A stretch of DNA of 64,000 bases from Pelotomaculum_B sp964543575 (GTDB lineage: Bacteria > Bacillota > Desulfotomaculia > Desulfotomaculales > Pelotomaculaceae), in contig CAZIYV010000001.1 of assembly GCA_964543575.1 (NCBI GenBank), forward strand, positions 1-64,000. Direction: 5' to 3'. Positions 36,115-43,781 of this stretch are shown here, piece after piece. The position numbers and the translations under genes are program-made. The notes below the pieces were generated by a model. That model did no database searches. It was given only the letters and a program-made list of their open reading frames with translations, and was not told the DNA's origin. Every line of letters begins with the position of its first letter. Positions within the stretch are counted from its first letter, which is position 1.

Positions 36115-37335
36115 ATGAAAGAAGTGGAGAAAAAGATTCCATTTGGAACTATTACCATTACAGATAAGGCAAAGAAATTGGTTATTGAGGCACTTGAAAA
36201 TAAAAGGATATCAAGCGGAAAATTAGTGCGGGAGTTTGAGAAAAAGTTTGCTGAACTTTACGGGGTTAGAGAAGCTGTCGCTGTTAGTTCCGGTACGGAT
36301 GCTGACGCCTTGGCCCTTGCGGTGTTGTATGATTACGGGGCGGAGCGTGGTGATGAGGTAATAGTACCGGCCTTGAGTTTTGTCGCCACGGGCAATGCGG
36401 TGCTACATGCCGGCTTTACGCCGGTGTTCGTGGATATTGAGCGTGAAACCTTAAATATAAATCCTTATCTTATTGAGAGGGCTATCACGGAACGCACACG
36501 GGCCATAATGCCGGTTCACCTGATGGGTAAACCTGCGGATATGGATCGTATTAATGACATAGCAAACCGCTGTAACCTGTTTGTTATTGAGGACGCCGCG
36601 GAAGCTTACGGCGCCGAATATAAGGGAAGAAAAATAGGTTCCTTGGGACATATGGCTGCTTTTAGTCTATATATCGCTCATATCATTACTACCGGCGAGG
36701 GAGGCATTGTTATTACAAACGACGAGGAGAAAGCGGGGATTCTACGCTCTTTGCGCTCCCACGGACGTGCCTGCAAGTGTGAAACCTGCGTTTCCAATAC
36801 AACTTCAGGATACTGCGCCAAGCGTTTTGATAACCCTTTAAAAACTGATATTCGCTTTGTGTTTGAAAGACACGGCTTCTCTTCTAAAATGAACGAAATG
36901 GAAGCGGCCATTGGTCTGGGGAGTTTAGATAATTACTATGAAATTGTACAAAAAAGGCGCAATAATCTTTACGCTATGACAGAGCTTATTCAGAAATATT
37001 CTGAGTTTATGTACACAATACATGAAGAAGAGCAAGAAAAGATCGGTCCGCATGCCTTTCCGGTAATTTTGAAGGAGTCCGCTCCGTTCAAACGCGATAT
37101 CTTTGTGGACTATTTGGAAAGGAACGGGATAGACAGCAGGAATCTTTTCCAGTCCATGCCCACCCAGTGCGCCGGCTTTAAGTTCCTGGGGCACATGCCC
37201 GGCGAATTCCCGGAGGCGGAATATGTGGCGGACCACGGGCTGCACATCGGAGTGCACCAGGACATTAATGATGACCAGATTGAATATCTGGACCGGGTTA
37301 TAAATAACTTCATTAAAAATCTTAAACAACCTTAA
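36115..37335 (+). CDS. DegT-fold 4-keto-6-deoxysugar 3-dehydratase-like enzyme with His at the PLP-lysine site
   Basis: 406 aa from ATG 36115 with GAGAGGGG upstream (the frame is open from 36046). DegT/DnrJ fold: SSGTDADALALAV, VPALSFVATGNAV and IEDAAEAYGA. The catalytic segment reads FSLYIAHIITTGEGG, with His189 where aminotransferases carry the PLP lysine. That is the mark of the 3-dehydratases ColD and E1 (AscC/RfbH). A Cys cluster (C220, C222, C225, C234) before KRF resembles the [2Fe-2S] segment of E1, but the Cys of E1's EDNCDALG motif is Ala here. Predicted to remove O3 from a nucleotide 4-keto sugar. No E3-type flavin reductase is in the window. Confidence 0.85.
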   Translation: MKEVEKKIPFGTITITDKAKKLVIEALENKRISSGKLVREFEKKFAELYGVREAVAVSSGTDADALALAVLYDYGAERGDEVIVPALSFVATGNAVLHAGFTPVFVDIERETLNINPYLIERAITERTRAIMPVHLMGKPADMDRINDIANRCNLFVIEDAAEAYGAEYKGRKIGSLGHMAAFSLYIAHIITTGEGGIVITNDEEKAGILRSLRSHGRACKCETCVSNTTSGYCAKRFDNPLKTDIRFVFERHGFSSKMNEMEAAIGLGSLDNYYEIVQKRRNNLYAMTELIQKYSEFMYTIHEEEQEKIGPHAFPVILKESAPFKRDIFVDYLERNGIDSRNLFQSMPTQCAGFKFLGHMPGEFPEAEYVADHGLHIGVHQDINDDQIEYLDRVINNFIKNLKQP

Positions 37336-37375
37336 TTTTTGATTAAATTTATGTTTGAATAACCATCAGTGCATG

Positions 37376-37432
37376 GCCCGGTTCGTCCGGTGTGTCGACA
37401 GCACTTCGGCTCGCCTCGGGCGAAATGACACT
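37376..37432. repeat. Candidate dispersed-repeat remnant
   Basis: The stretch from CCCGGTTCGTCC to GGGCGAAATGACACTAG is G+C-rich between A+T-rich flanks. It contains an imperfect palindrome (TTCGGCTCGCCTCGGGCGAA) ending in AAATGACA, a pattern common in intergenic repeats of clostridia. There is no second copy in this window, so repeat status is a guess. It lies between the 3-dehydratase-like gene and the third radical SAM gene. Confidence 0.3.
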
Positions 37433-37456
37433 AGTAAGGTCAGGAGGCCAATTTTT

Positions 37457-38926
37457 ATGAATAAAGTAGATTTGTTGCTTATCAAGCCCGGAAAACAGGA
37501 ACTTCTTTATGGTGACTTAAGTTCGTCCTTACATGCCGTTGAGCCCCCTCTCTGGGCCGGCTTGTTGGCCGGATATATCAGAAAACACGGTTTTTCCGTT
37601 CAAATTATTGATTCAGAGGCTGAAAATCTAAGTCCGGAAGAGACTGCCGCAAAGGTAGCGGAATTGAATCCATTACTGGCGGGAGTAGTGGTATCAGGCA
37701 CAAACCCCTCTGCCTCAACCATGAACATGGCTGGCGCAACCGAAATACTTATTGCTATTAGACGCAAAGCTTTAAATGTAAAAATGATTATTGCTGGTCT
37801 TCATCCGTCGGCTTTGCCGGAAAAGACTCTTGCCGAGACAGATGTCGATTTTCTCTGCCAGGGGGAAGGATTTTATACATTTCATTCATTATTGAATGAA
37901 ATTAAATCAGGCAACAAAAAACATGATCTGAATATTGAAGGGCTTTGGTATAAAATAAATGAGAGGATAGTTTCAAATCCGCGGGCGCCTCTGGTAAAAA
38001 ACCTTGACGAAGAATTGCCTTTCGTCGCATGGGATCTTTTGCCCATGGACAAGTACCGTGCCCACAACTGGCACTGTTTTAATGATGTTGGAAAGAGACA
38101 ACCATATGCAGTAATCTATACCAGCCTTGGTTGTCCTTTTAAATGTTACTTTTGTTGTATTAACACATTATTTGGCGCCCCTGGAATTAGACACCGCAGC
38201 CCTAAGAGCGTGGTTGAAGAAATTGACCTGCTTGTGAAAAATTACAGAATGAAAAACATTAAAATAATCGACGAGCTTTTTGTTTCCAGGGAAAGCCATG
38301 TTATTGAAATTTGTGATTTAATTATTGAGCGCGGTTACGATCTCAATATGTGGGCCTATGCGCGAATCGACACCGTTAACGAGAAACTGGTCAGAAAGAT
38401 GAAGAGAGCGGGGATCAATTGGCTCGCTTTTGGTATAGAATCGGGTGCTGCCAGGGTCAGGGAGGGTGTCGCCAAGAAATTTAACCAGGATAAAATCAAA
38501 AAGGCCGTGGAGATGGCCCGGGCCGCAGGCATTTACGTACTGGGGAACTTTATTTTCGGCCTTCCTGATGATGACTTTGAAACCATGGGGGAAACTCTAA
38601 AAATGGCCATGGAGTTTAATTTTGAATATGCTAACTTTTACGTGGCCATGGCCTATCCGGGCTCAAAGCTATATGAAGACGCAGTAGCGCGAGGGTTAAA
38701 GTTGCCGGACACCTGGCAAGGTTATTCCCAGTTTAGTGAAGACTGTCTTCCTCTACCAACAAAGTATTTAACTGCTGCTGAAGTTTTGAGTTTCCGGGAC
38801 GAGGCATTTATAAAATATCACTTGAATACCAGATATTTAGAGATGATGGAGAACACTTTCGGAAAAGAAACTGCAGACCATATAAGGGACATGTGTAAAA
38901 TCAAACTCAGGAGAAAATACGCCTAA
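37457..38926 (+). CDS. B12-binding-domain radical SAM enzyme (third of three)
   Basis: 489 aa from ATG 37457, with CAGGAGG upstream; the frame is open from 37355 through the repeat-like segment but that part is not protein-like. B12 domain: IAGLHPSALPEKTLAETD and FLCQGEGFY. Radical SAM motif SLGCPFKCYFCCIN (about residues 226-239), GIESGAARVREGVAKKF and NFIFGLPDDDFETM. Last enzyme of the heptose/dideoxy-sugar group. Candidate sugar C-methyltransferase. Confidence 0.88.
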   Translation: MNKVDLLLIKPGKQELLYGDLSSSLHAVEPPLWAGLLAGYIRKHGFSVQIIDSEAENLSPEETAAKVAELNPLLAGVVVSGTNPSASTMNMAGATEILIAIRRKALNVKMIIAGLHPSALPEKTLAETDVDFLCQGEGFYTFHSLLNEIKSGNKKHDLNIEGLWYKINERIVSNPRAPLVKNLDEELPFVAWDLLPMDKYRAHNWHCFNDVGKRQPYAVIYTSLGCPFKCYFCCINTLFGAPGIRHRSPKSVVEEIDLLVKNYRMKNIKIIDELFVSRESHVIEICDLIIERGYDLNMWAYARIDTVNEKLVRKMKRAGINWLAFGIESGAARVREGVAKKFNQDKIKKAVEMARAAGIYVLGNFIFGLPDDDFETMGETLKMAMEFNFEYANFYVAMAYPGSKLYEDAVARGLKLPDTWQGYSQFSEDCLPLPTKYLTAAEVLSFRDEAFIKYHLNTRYLEMMENTFGKETADHIRDMCKIKLRRKYA

Positions 38927-38978
38927 ATATATTTTATTAGTTATGCAGTGCAATATATATAACCAAGAGGTAAGAAAA

Positions 38979-39536
38979 GTGTTACTTTTAGCTCATATGG
39001 GAATTACGCTTGCGGTAACCAGGAATCTGGAAAAAGCGATGGTAGGCCGGGGGATGCGGAAAATTCAAAATTTGATAGACTACAGGCTTGTCTTGGTAGG
39101 ATCTATGCTGCCGGATATTATTGATAAACCGCTGGGTGGTTTTGTTTTAAGGGAAACGCTTGGAAATGGGCGTATTTATAGCCATACTCTTCTGTTTCTG
39201 ATTTTTCTTTTTGGTATAGGAATGTTCTTCTGGTATAAATTTAATTATTCATCTTTCCTGGTGCTTGCTGGCGGCAGTTTTTTTCACCATATATTGGACG
39301 GCATGTGGCTTTTCCGTGGAACTTTCCTGTGGCCGGCGCATGGCTGGGGTTTCCCGGAGGGAACTTCAGAAAATTGGTTATCGCACTGGATGCAAAGCCT
39401 CTTAACTGACCCATATGTTTATGTGCCGGAGATAATCGGAGGAATAGTCATCATATTTTTTGCACTGGAATTAGCTTTACAGAAGAAGCTGCTTGAATTT
39501 TTTATTACAGGGAAATTTGGTAGGGGTTTGTCATAA
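38979..39536 (+). CDS. Membrane-bound metal-dependent hydrolase (YdjM/DUF457-like)
   Basis: 185 aa from GTG 38979 (AGAGGTAAG upstream; an ATG at 38943 is in frame). LLLAHMGIT at the start, LVGSMLPDIIDKP, GRIYSHTLLF and GGSFFHHILDGMW supply the conserved His/Asp residues of the YdjM family, embedded in three or four membrane helices. The natural substrate of the family is not settled. Last plus-strand gene of the glycan locus. Confidence 0.8.
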   Translation: MLLLAHMGITLAVTRNLEKAMVGRGMRKIQNLIDYRLVLVGSMLPDIIDKPLGGFVLRETLGNGRIYSHTLLFLIFLFGIGMFFWYKFNYSSFLVLAGGSFFHHILDGMWLFRGTFLWPAHGWGFPEGTSENWLSHWMQSLLTDPYVYVPEIIGGIVIIFFALELALQKKLLEFFITGKFGRGLS

Positions 39537-39667
39537 AAAAAGGTTAAGATTAGAATTAAAGAACCGGTCCAGGAAATAGAAAAGTGTGGTACAAGCTTTA
39601 ATGGACAAGGGGTCCGATGTTGTGCTTTGATCAGAACAGTTGAGATGGCTTTAGTAAAATAATAAAA

Positions 39668-39692
39668 ACCAACTGGAAGCCTGCCAGTTGGT
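39668..39692 (-). terminator. Intrinsic terminator of the small membrane protein gene
   Basis: Perfect 9-bp stem ACCAACTGG / CCAGTTGGT with a 7-nt loop. On the minus strand it is followed by TTTTATTATTTTA, 28 nt beyond the stop of the 39720 gene; on the plus strand no T run follows. Confidence 0.75.
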
Positions 39693-39719
39693 CATATCAC
39701 ACAGAATTTTATTCATGTA

Positions 39720-39959
39720 TCACTTGGGTTGTCTTCTTATATAACCCTTATCAAACAATGCTATTAGCAGCCACGTTACGCTGGTTGTAATAGCTGCATA
39801 AAAGGCGTATTTCCCATAATAATAAATGACCCATGCGCCTGCATTTTGTAGTGTTGGCAATTGTTGATAGAGTCGCAATGCCGCCTGAAAGAAAAGCATG
39901 AAAATTACCGATAAAACTAGTACCGCAACTACTATAATGGCTTGTCGAATTGCTAACAT
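39720..39959 (-). CDS. Small two-helix membrane protein
   Basis: 79 aa from ATG 39959, directly after the strong site GGGGGGCAGGG; the nine codons further up (to 39986) are less likely coding. Two membrane helices (about 5-27 and 40-65) and a basic C-terminus (RRQPK). No family recognised. It is a monocistron with its own terminator. Confidence 0.65.
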   Translation of the reverse strand: MLAIRQAIIVVAVLVLSVIFMLFFQAALRLYQQLPTLQNAGAWVIYYYGKYAFYAAITTSVTWLLIALFDKGYIRRQPK

Positions 39960-40236
39960 TGCCCTGCCCCCCTTTTTGACTGGCAATAATACCAGTTAAT
40001 GGTTCCTGCTCTATATTATGCATAGCCCGTTAAATTGACACTTACGGTGTTATGTCCAGTCATAAGATACTCTCCATATTTTTACAGCTTGGGTACTTCT
40101 TCATCAACTTCTCCATATCAGTATCGTATAACCTACCGCCGCTTCTGACTAAAATAATAGTTGTGAATAGTAGTAATTCGAACCTTATCTGCTTCCCTTA
40201 TTCTACTGGTGTGGGAAGGAGCATACCCTATCCCGG
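39960..40236. other. Intergenic stretch without a convincing gene
   Basis: 277 bases. Open frames exist on both strands (plus strand 40052-40258; minus strand a start-less stretch ending LYDTDMEKLMKKYP, then SCKNMESIL and a stop near 40060). Neither has a ribosome binding site or a recognisable family. The minus-strand frame could be a gene remnant. Promoter elements for the 39959 gene should lie here; I see no clear hexamers. Confidence 0.4.
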
Positions 40237-41295
40237 TCAACTTGTAATCGCGGTATAAGCGTCAACAAGACCCGCTCCCTGTAAATCCGGTGCAAAGTTC
40301 ATATCCTGTGATGTTTCTTTCAGGTGGTTAAGAAGAAGATCCGGGCTCATTATACCTTTAGTTGCCAATACCAATGCGGCGGCACCCGCGACATGGGGAG
40401 CGGCCATGGAAGTACCGCTAAGTTTCCGGTATGACTTGTTCCGGTATGTTGAGTAGATATTCACTCCCGGGGCGACAAGGTCCACTTCAGGACCGCGGCT
40501 GCTAAAAAAAGCAATCTGATCAAACTGACTTGAAGCTGCTACCGCGGCAACTTCCGGATATTTGGCGGGGTAAGCGATAGTATTATCTTTGGGCCCGCTG
40601 TTTCCGGCTGCGGCGACGATGAATATGCCAGCGTTGTACGCATGTATTATGGCTTCGTGAAACAGATCTTCTTCTTCGGCTGTTCCTAAACTCATATTTA
40701 TGACCTGGATATTATTACTGATACACCAATCCAGTCCTTCAATTATATCGGAAAGATTACCCGAACCATCGGCGCCCAGAACTTTTACCGAGTAAACCAT
40801 GGCATCGTGGGCAACTCCTATGACACCCACCCTGTTGTTCAAGGCTGCAATTGTGCCGGCCACATGAGTTCCGTGACCGTTATCATCTTTGTAGCTTTTC
40901 TCTTTGTTGATAGTGTTAATCCCGCCGTTAACTTTTAAGTCCGGATGACTGGTGTCTATACCCGTGTCGATAACCGCGACCTTCACCTGGTTACCGGTAC
41001 TTTCAACCCATACTTTTTCAGCGTCAATCCGGTCAACTCCCCACGGCAGCACCTGAAGTGGCATTGATGCCTCTGCAAGAGTTTCCAGGGCGTAAACTTT
41101 AATATCATCAATGACTTTATTTACCCTTGTATGTCTAATTAATTCCGCATTTGTTAATGAAGGATCACAAAATACTGCCGCCGCCTTAACTAAAGGCAGA
41201 TATTTAATAACTTTGCCACCTATAGACGTCATTAAACTTTGTTCAATTTCAGCGCGCTCCATTTCTGCCTGAAAAACGAAAATCTTTCTGTTCAT
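40237..41295 (-). CDS. Subtilisin-family (S8) serine protease
   Basis: 352 aa from ATG 41295 behind AAGAGGAG. The catalytic triad is in place: VAVIDTGID (Asp), DDNGHGTHVAGT (His) and KLSGTSMAAPHVAGAAAL (Ser), with the oxyanion Asn in AAAGNSGP. Residues 1-75 resemble an inhibitor-I9-type propeptide. There is no signal peptide, so it is either an intracellular subtilisin or secreted by other means. It stands alone between the glycan locus and the AOR operon. Confidence 0.93.
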   Translation of the reverse strand: MNRKIFVFQAEMERAEIEQSLMTSIGGKVIKYLPLVKAAAVFCDPSLTNAELIRHTRVNKVIDDIKVYALETLAEASMPLQVLPWGVDRIDAEKVWVESTGNQVKVAVIDTGIDTSHPDLKVNGGINTINKEKSYKDDNGHGTHVAGTIAALNNRVGVIGVAHDAMVYSVKVLGADGSGNLSDIIEGLDWCISNNIQVINMSLGTAEEEDLFHEAIIHAYNAGIFIVAAAGNSGPKDNTIAYPAKYPEVAAVAASSQFDQIAFFSSRGPEVDLVAPGVNIYSTYRNKSYRKLSGTSMAAPHVAGAAALVLATKGIMSPDLLLNHLKETSQDMNFAPDLQGAGLVDAYTAITS

Positions 41296-41865
41296 GTCAT
41301 TCTCCTCTTTATTTTTCAATACAGCAGCAAACTGCTTAATCTATTATATGGAAAATTATCCTTCTTGCTACGCTGTATTTATTCTCTTAAAAAAGCTGCC
41401 AGGCAGCATTTTAATTGATTAATGGGGATGGTTGTGATTTGCCAGAGGGATGAGTGTAAAATGTGATGCGTAAGTAGTAACTAATCATCCCATTCATGAC
41501 TCATAATAAAGAATGCAGTGCTACATTATTGTATAAAATACGGGTAAAATAATAATTGACAATTAATTATGATAATGATAAAATCCTTTCAAAACTCAAT
41601 ATACTAGCAATGGCGCTCGTAAAACGTATTGTGGTTTTTGCTTGACTTGGGCGTCATTTTGTATGTATGCGATGTCCATAGAATGACAATGCAGCATGGC
41701 ATATGCATGATGACGTTTGGCATTATCGTTAAAAGGGCAAGCCGACTGCATTATCTTTTTATGAGACTACATATTTAATGCATATTTACATCATCTATTA
41801 ATTGACTGGCTGACAAAAGGAATAGTTTTCGCAAAGAATTATTTTGTAAATTCCGGAGGTAAACG
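41296..41865. other. 570-bp divergent intergenic region with long leader
   Basis: It holds the promoter at 41556-41584 and then about 270 nt without a gene before the AOR start. The leader contains an inverted pair GTCATT...AATGAC (near 41653-41687) and the palindromic GCATATGC, but no riboswitch family I recognise (no molybdenum/tungsten-cofactor core could be identified by eye). Immediately before the AOR start lies CCGGAGG. Confidence 0.45.
41556..41584 (+). promoter_or_regulatory. Sigma-A promoter with overlapping Fur-like palindromic motif
   Basis: TTGACA (41556-41561), a 17-nt spacer and TAAAAT (41579-41584) make a near-consensus vegetative promoter pointing at the AOR operon. The spacer and -10 region read ATTATGATAATGATAAAAT, close to half of a Fur box (GATAATGAT repeats). 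If this is the operon promoter it leaves a leader of about 270 nt before 41866. Confidence 0.55.
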
Positions 41866-43602
41866 ATGCTGAATGCTTTTTACGGAAAACTTTTAAGAGT
41901 GGACCTTACCGGCAAAACATACAGGGAAGAAAGTATTCCTCAGGAAACATTGAAACGCTATCTTGGCGGTAAGGGTTTGGGTACATATTTGCTTTTGAAC
42001 AATGTGCCACAAGGCGCCGATCCTCTGGGCGCGGAAAACAAGATTATCTTCACCGTGGGTCCCGCCACAGGCACAGTTATGCCCGGGTCAAGCCGCCACG
42101 GCTTATACAGCAAATCCCCTCAGACCGGAGGCTACGCTGAATCTTACGCGGGCGGCAAGGTTGCGCCGCAAATAAAAGCCACCGGTTATGACGCCATTAT
42201 TTTAGAAGGCAGGTCAGAAAAACCAGCCTTTTTAGAGGTTTCAGACAAAGGAGTCAGATTTCATCAGGCAGATGACCTGTGGGGTATGGAAACTTACATA
42301 ACTGAGGATAAAGTAAAAGAAAGAGTGGGAATATTAAGTGCCCAGGCTGTGGTAATAGGCCCTGCCGGTGAAAACCTGGTCCGTTTGGCCTGTGTGGAAA
42401 ACAATTACTGGCGTTCATCTGGCCGTGGTGGATTAGGGGCGGTTTTTGGCAGCAAAAACTTAAAAGCTGTTGTGTTTCACGGCTCCCAAAAGCCTTCTTA
42501 CGCGGATGAAAAAATGCTGAAAGGCTTTGTGAAAAATCTAATTGCCAATTCAAAAGATTTGCCAGGGGTTAAAAACTACAAAAAATACGGCACACCTCAG
42601 ATGGTGGCTCTCTTAAACAGCGCCAAAGCCTTCCCAACCCGTTACTGGTCCAAGGGTGTTCTTGAAGGCTGGGAGAAAATCAGCGGTGAAGCTTTGATTA
42701 ATAACTTTCAGGTCAAACCAAAGACCTGTCCAGGCTGTTTTATGGCCTGCGGCGACCTGACTACTGTAACGTCAGGGCCACGCGCGGGACTGACCATAGA
42801 GGGGCCTGAATATGAGACTATTTACGCCTTTGGAGGGCTGTGCTGTATTGATCGCATGGAAGATATCATCTACTTTAATGACCTCTGCGACCGTTATGGT
42901 ATAGATACAATTTCAGCCGGCAACCTGGTGGCACTGGCCATGGAAGCGCGTACCAGAGGAATAAACAGGGATTTCCCTGATTACGGGGATACCGAAGGAG
43001 CAGCCAAGCTGTTAGAGGATATTGCTTACAGGAGAGGGCCTGGGGCGGTACTGTCAGACGGAATTGTACAGGCTGCCAGAGCTTTAAACCTTGAGGACAC
43101 AGCCATACACGTAAAAGGCATGGAACCACCGGGATACGATCCCCGTGTTTTGAAGGGTGTCGGCCTGGGTTACGCTACTTCCGCCCGCGGCGCCTGTCAC
43201 TTGCGGGCCACTTTTTATAAACCGGAATTGTCAGGGATGATTTCTCCATCAGCGGTTGAGGGTAAAGCTGCGCTTTACATAGAATTCGAAGACCGGCTGA
43301 CTATCTTCAACACATTGATTAATTGTACTTTTTACAGGGACCTGCTTCAGTGGGATGAACTGCAGACCATTGTCAAAGCCCTGACCGGGTGGGACTATTC
43401 TGTGGAAGAAATGCGCCGTATGGCCAACGAGATCGTTACCATGTCACATGATTTTAACCTGCGGGAAGGGCTGGGCAGAGCAAGCGATAACCTGCCCAAG
43501 CGGTTTTACCAGCAAAAATTGCCTGAAACCGGAGCTTCTATTACCAGGGAAGAAATGGATTACATGCTGGGTGACTATTATTCAATTCGGGGCTGGTCAT
43601 AG
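41866..43602 (+). CDS. aor: Tungsten/molybdopterin aldehyde:ferredoxin oxidoreductase
   Basis: 578 aa with TCCGGAGG upstream. N-terminal AOR domain: LLRVDLTGKTYREESIP, RYLGGKGLGTYLL, VGPATGT and AESYAGGKVAPQIKATGYDAI. Iron-sulfur ligands appear in CPGCFMACGD (about residue 288), with the distal Cys expected in NTLINCTF near residue 486. The enzyme oxidises aldehydes to acids with ferredoxin, or the reverse. It is first in an operon of biotin-dependent carboxylase genes. The class is too diverse to name the aldehyde. Confidence 0.92.
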   Translation: MLNAFYGKLLRVDLTGKTYREESIPQETLKRYLGGKGLGTYLLLNNVPQGADPLGAENKIIFTVGPATGTVMPGSSRHGLYSKSPQTGGYAESYAGGKVAPQIKATGYDAIILEGRSEKPAFLEVSDKGVRFHQADDLWGMETYITEDKVKERVGILSAQAVVIGPAGENLVRLACVENNYWRSSGRGGLGAVFGSKNLKAVVFHGSQKPSYADEKMLKGFVKNLIANSKDLPGVKNYKKYGTPQMVALLNSAKAFPTRYWSKGVLEGWEKISGEALINNFQVKPKTCPGCFMACGDLTTVTSGPRAGLTIEGPEYETIYAFGGLCCIDRMEDIIYFNDLCDRYGIDTISAGNLVALAMEARTRGINRDFPDYGDTEGAAKLLEDIAYRRGPGAVLSDGIVQAARALNLEDTAIHVKGMEPPGYDPRVLKGVGLGYATSARGACHLRATFYKPELSGMISPSAVEGKAALYIEFEDRLTIFNTLINCTFYRDLLQWDELQTIVKALTGWDYSVEEMRRMANEIVTMSHDFNLREGLGRASDNLPKRFYQQKLPETGASITREEMDYMLGDYYSIRGWS

Positions 43603-43645
43603 ACAGGAGAATTTTAAGTTTCATCAACTGATGGAAATTAGGACA

Positions 43646-43684
43646 TAATCAAGAAAAGCATTAATCAAAAAAAGCATTTAATCA
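43646..43684. repeat. Short tandem repeat in an intergenic region
   Basis: Two 16-bp copies of TAATCAAGAAAAGCAT (one mismatch) are followed by the start of a third (TTAATCA), between the AOR gene and the carboxyltransferase gene. The rest of this 179-bp gap has a small TTCTGG/CCAGAA hairpin and the strong CAGGAGG site for the next gene. Confidence 0.5.
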
Positions 43685-43781
43685 GGAGAGGAGCTGGGAG
43701 CAAGCGGGCTTTTTTCTGGAGAAAAACCAGAATAATGCAAAAGTTTATTTATATTAACAGACAGGAGGTTTAATAAAAAGC

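Noticed and set aside
40052..40258. 68-aa plus-strand ORF
   Set aside because: No ribosome binding site, hydrophobic but with no family resemblance, and its end overlaps the subtilisin gene on the other strand.
41590..41865. Sigma-54 (-24/-12) promoter or Moco/Tuco riboswitch before the AOR gene
   Set aside because: No TGGCAC-N5-TTGCA-like element and no recognisable Moco core could be found by eye; only the sigma-A promoter further upstream is convincing.
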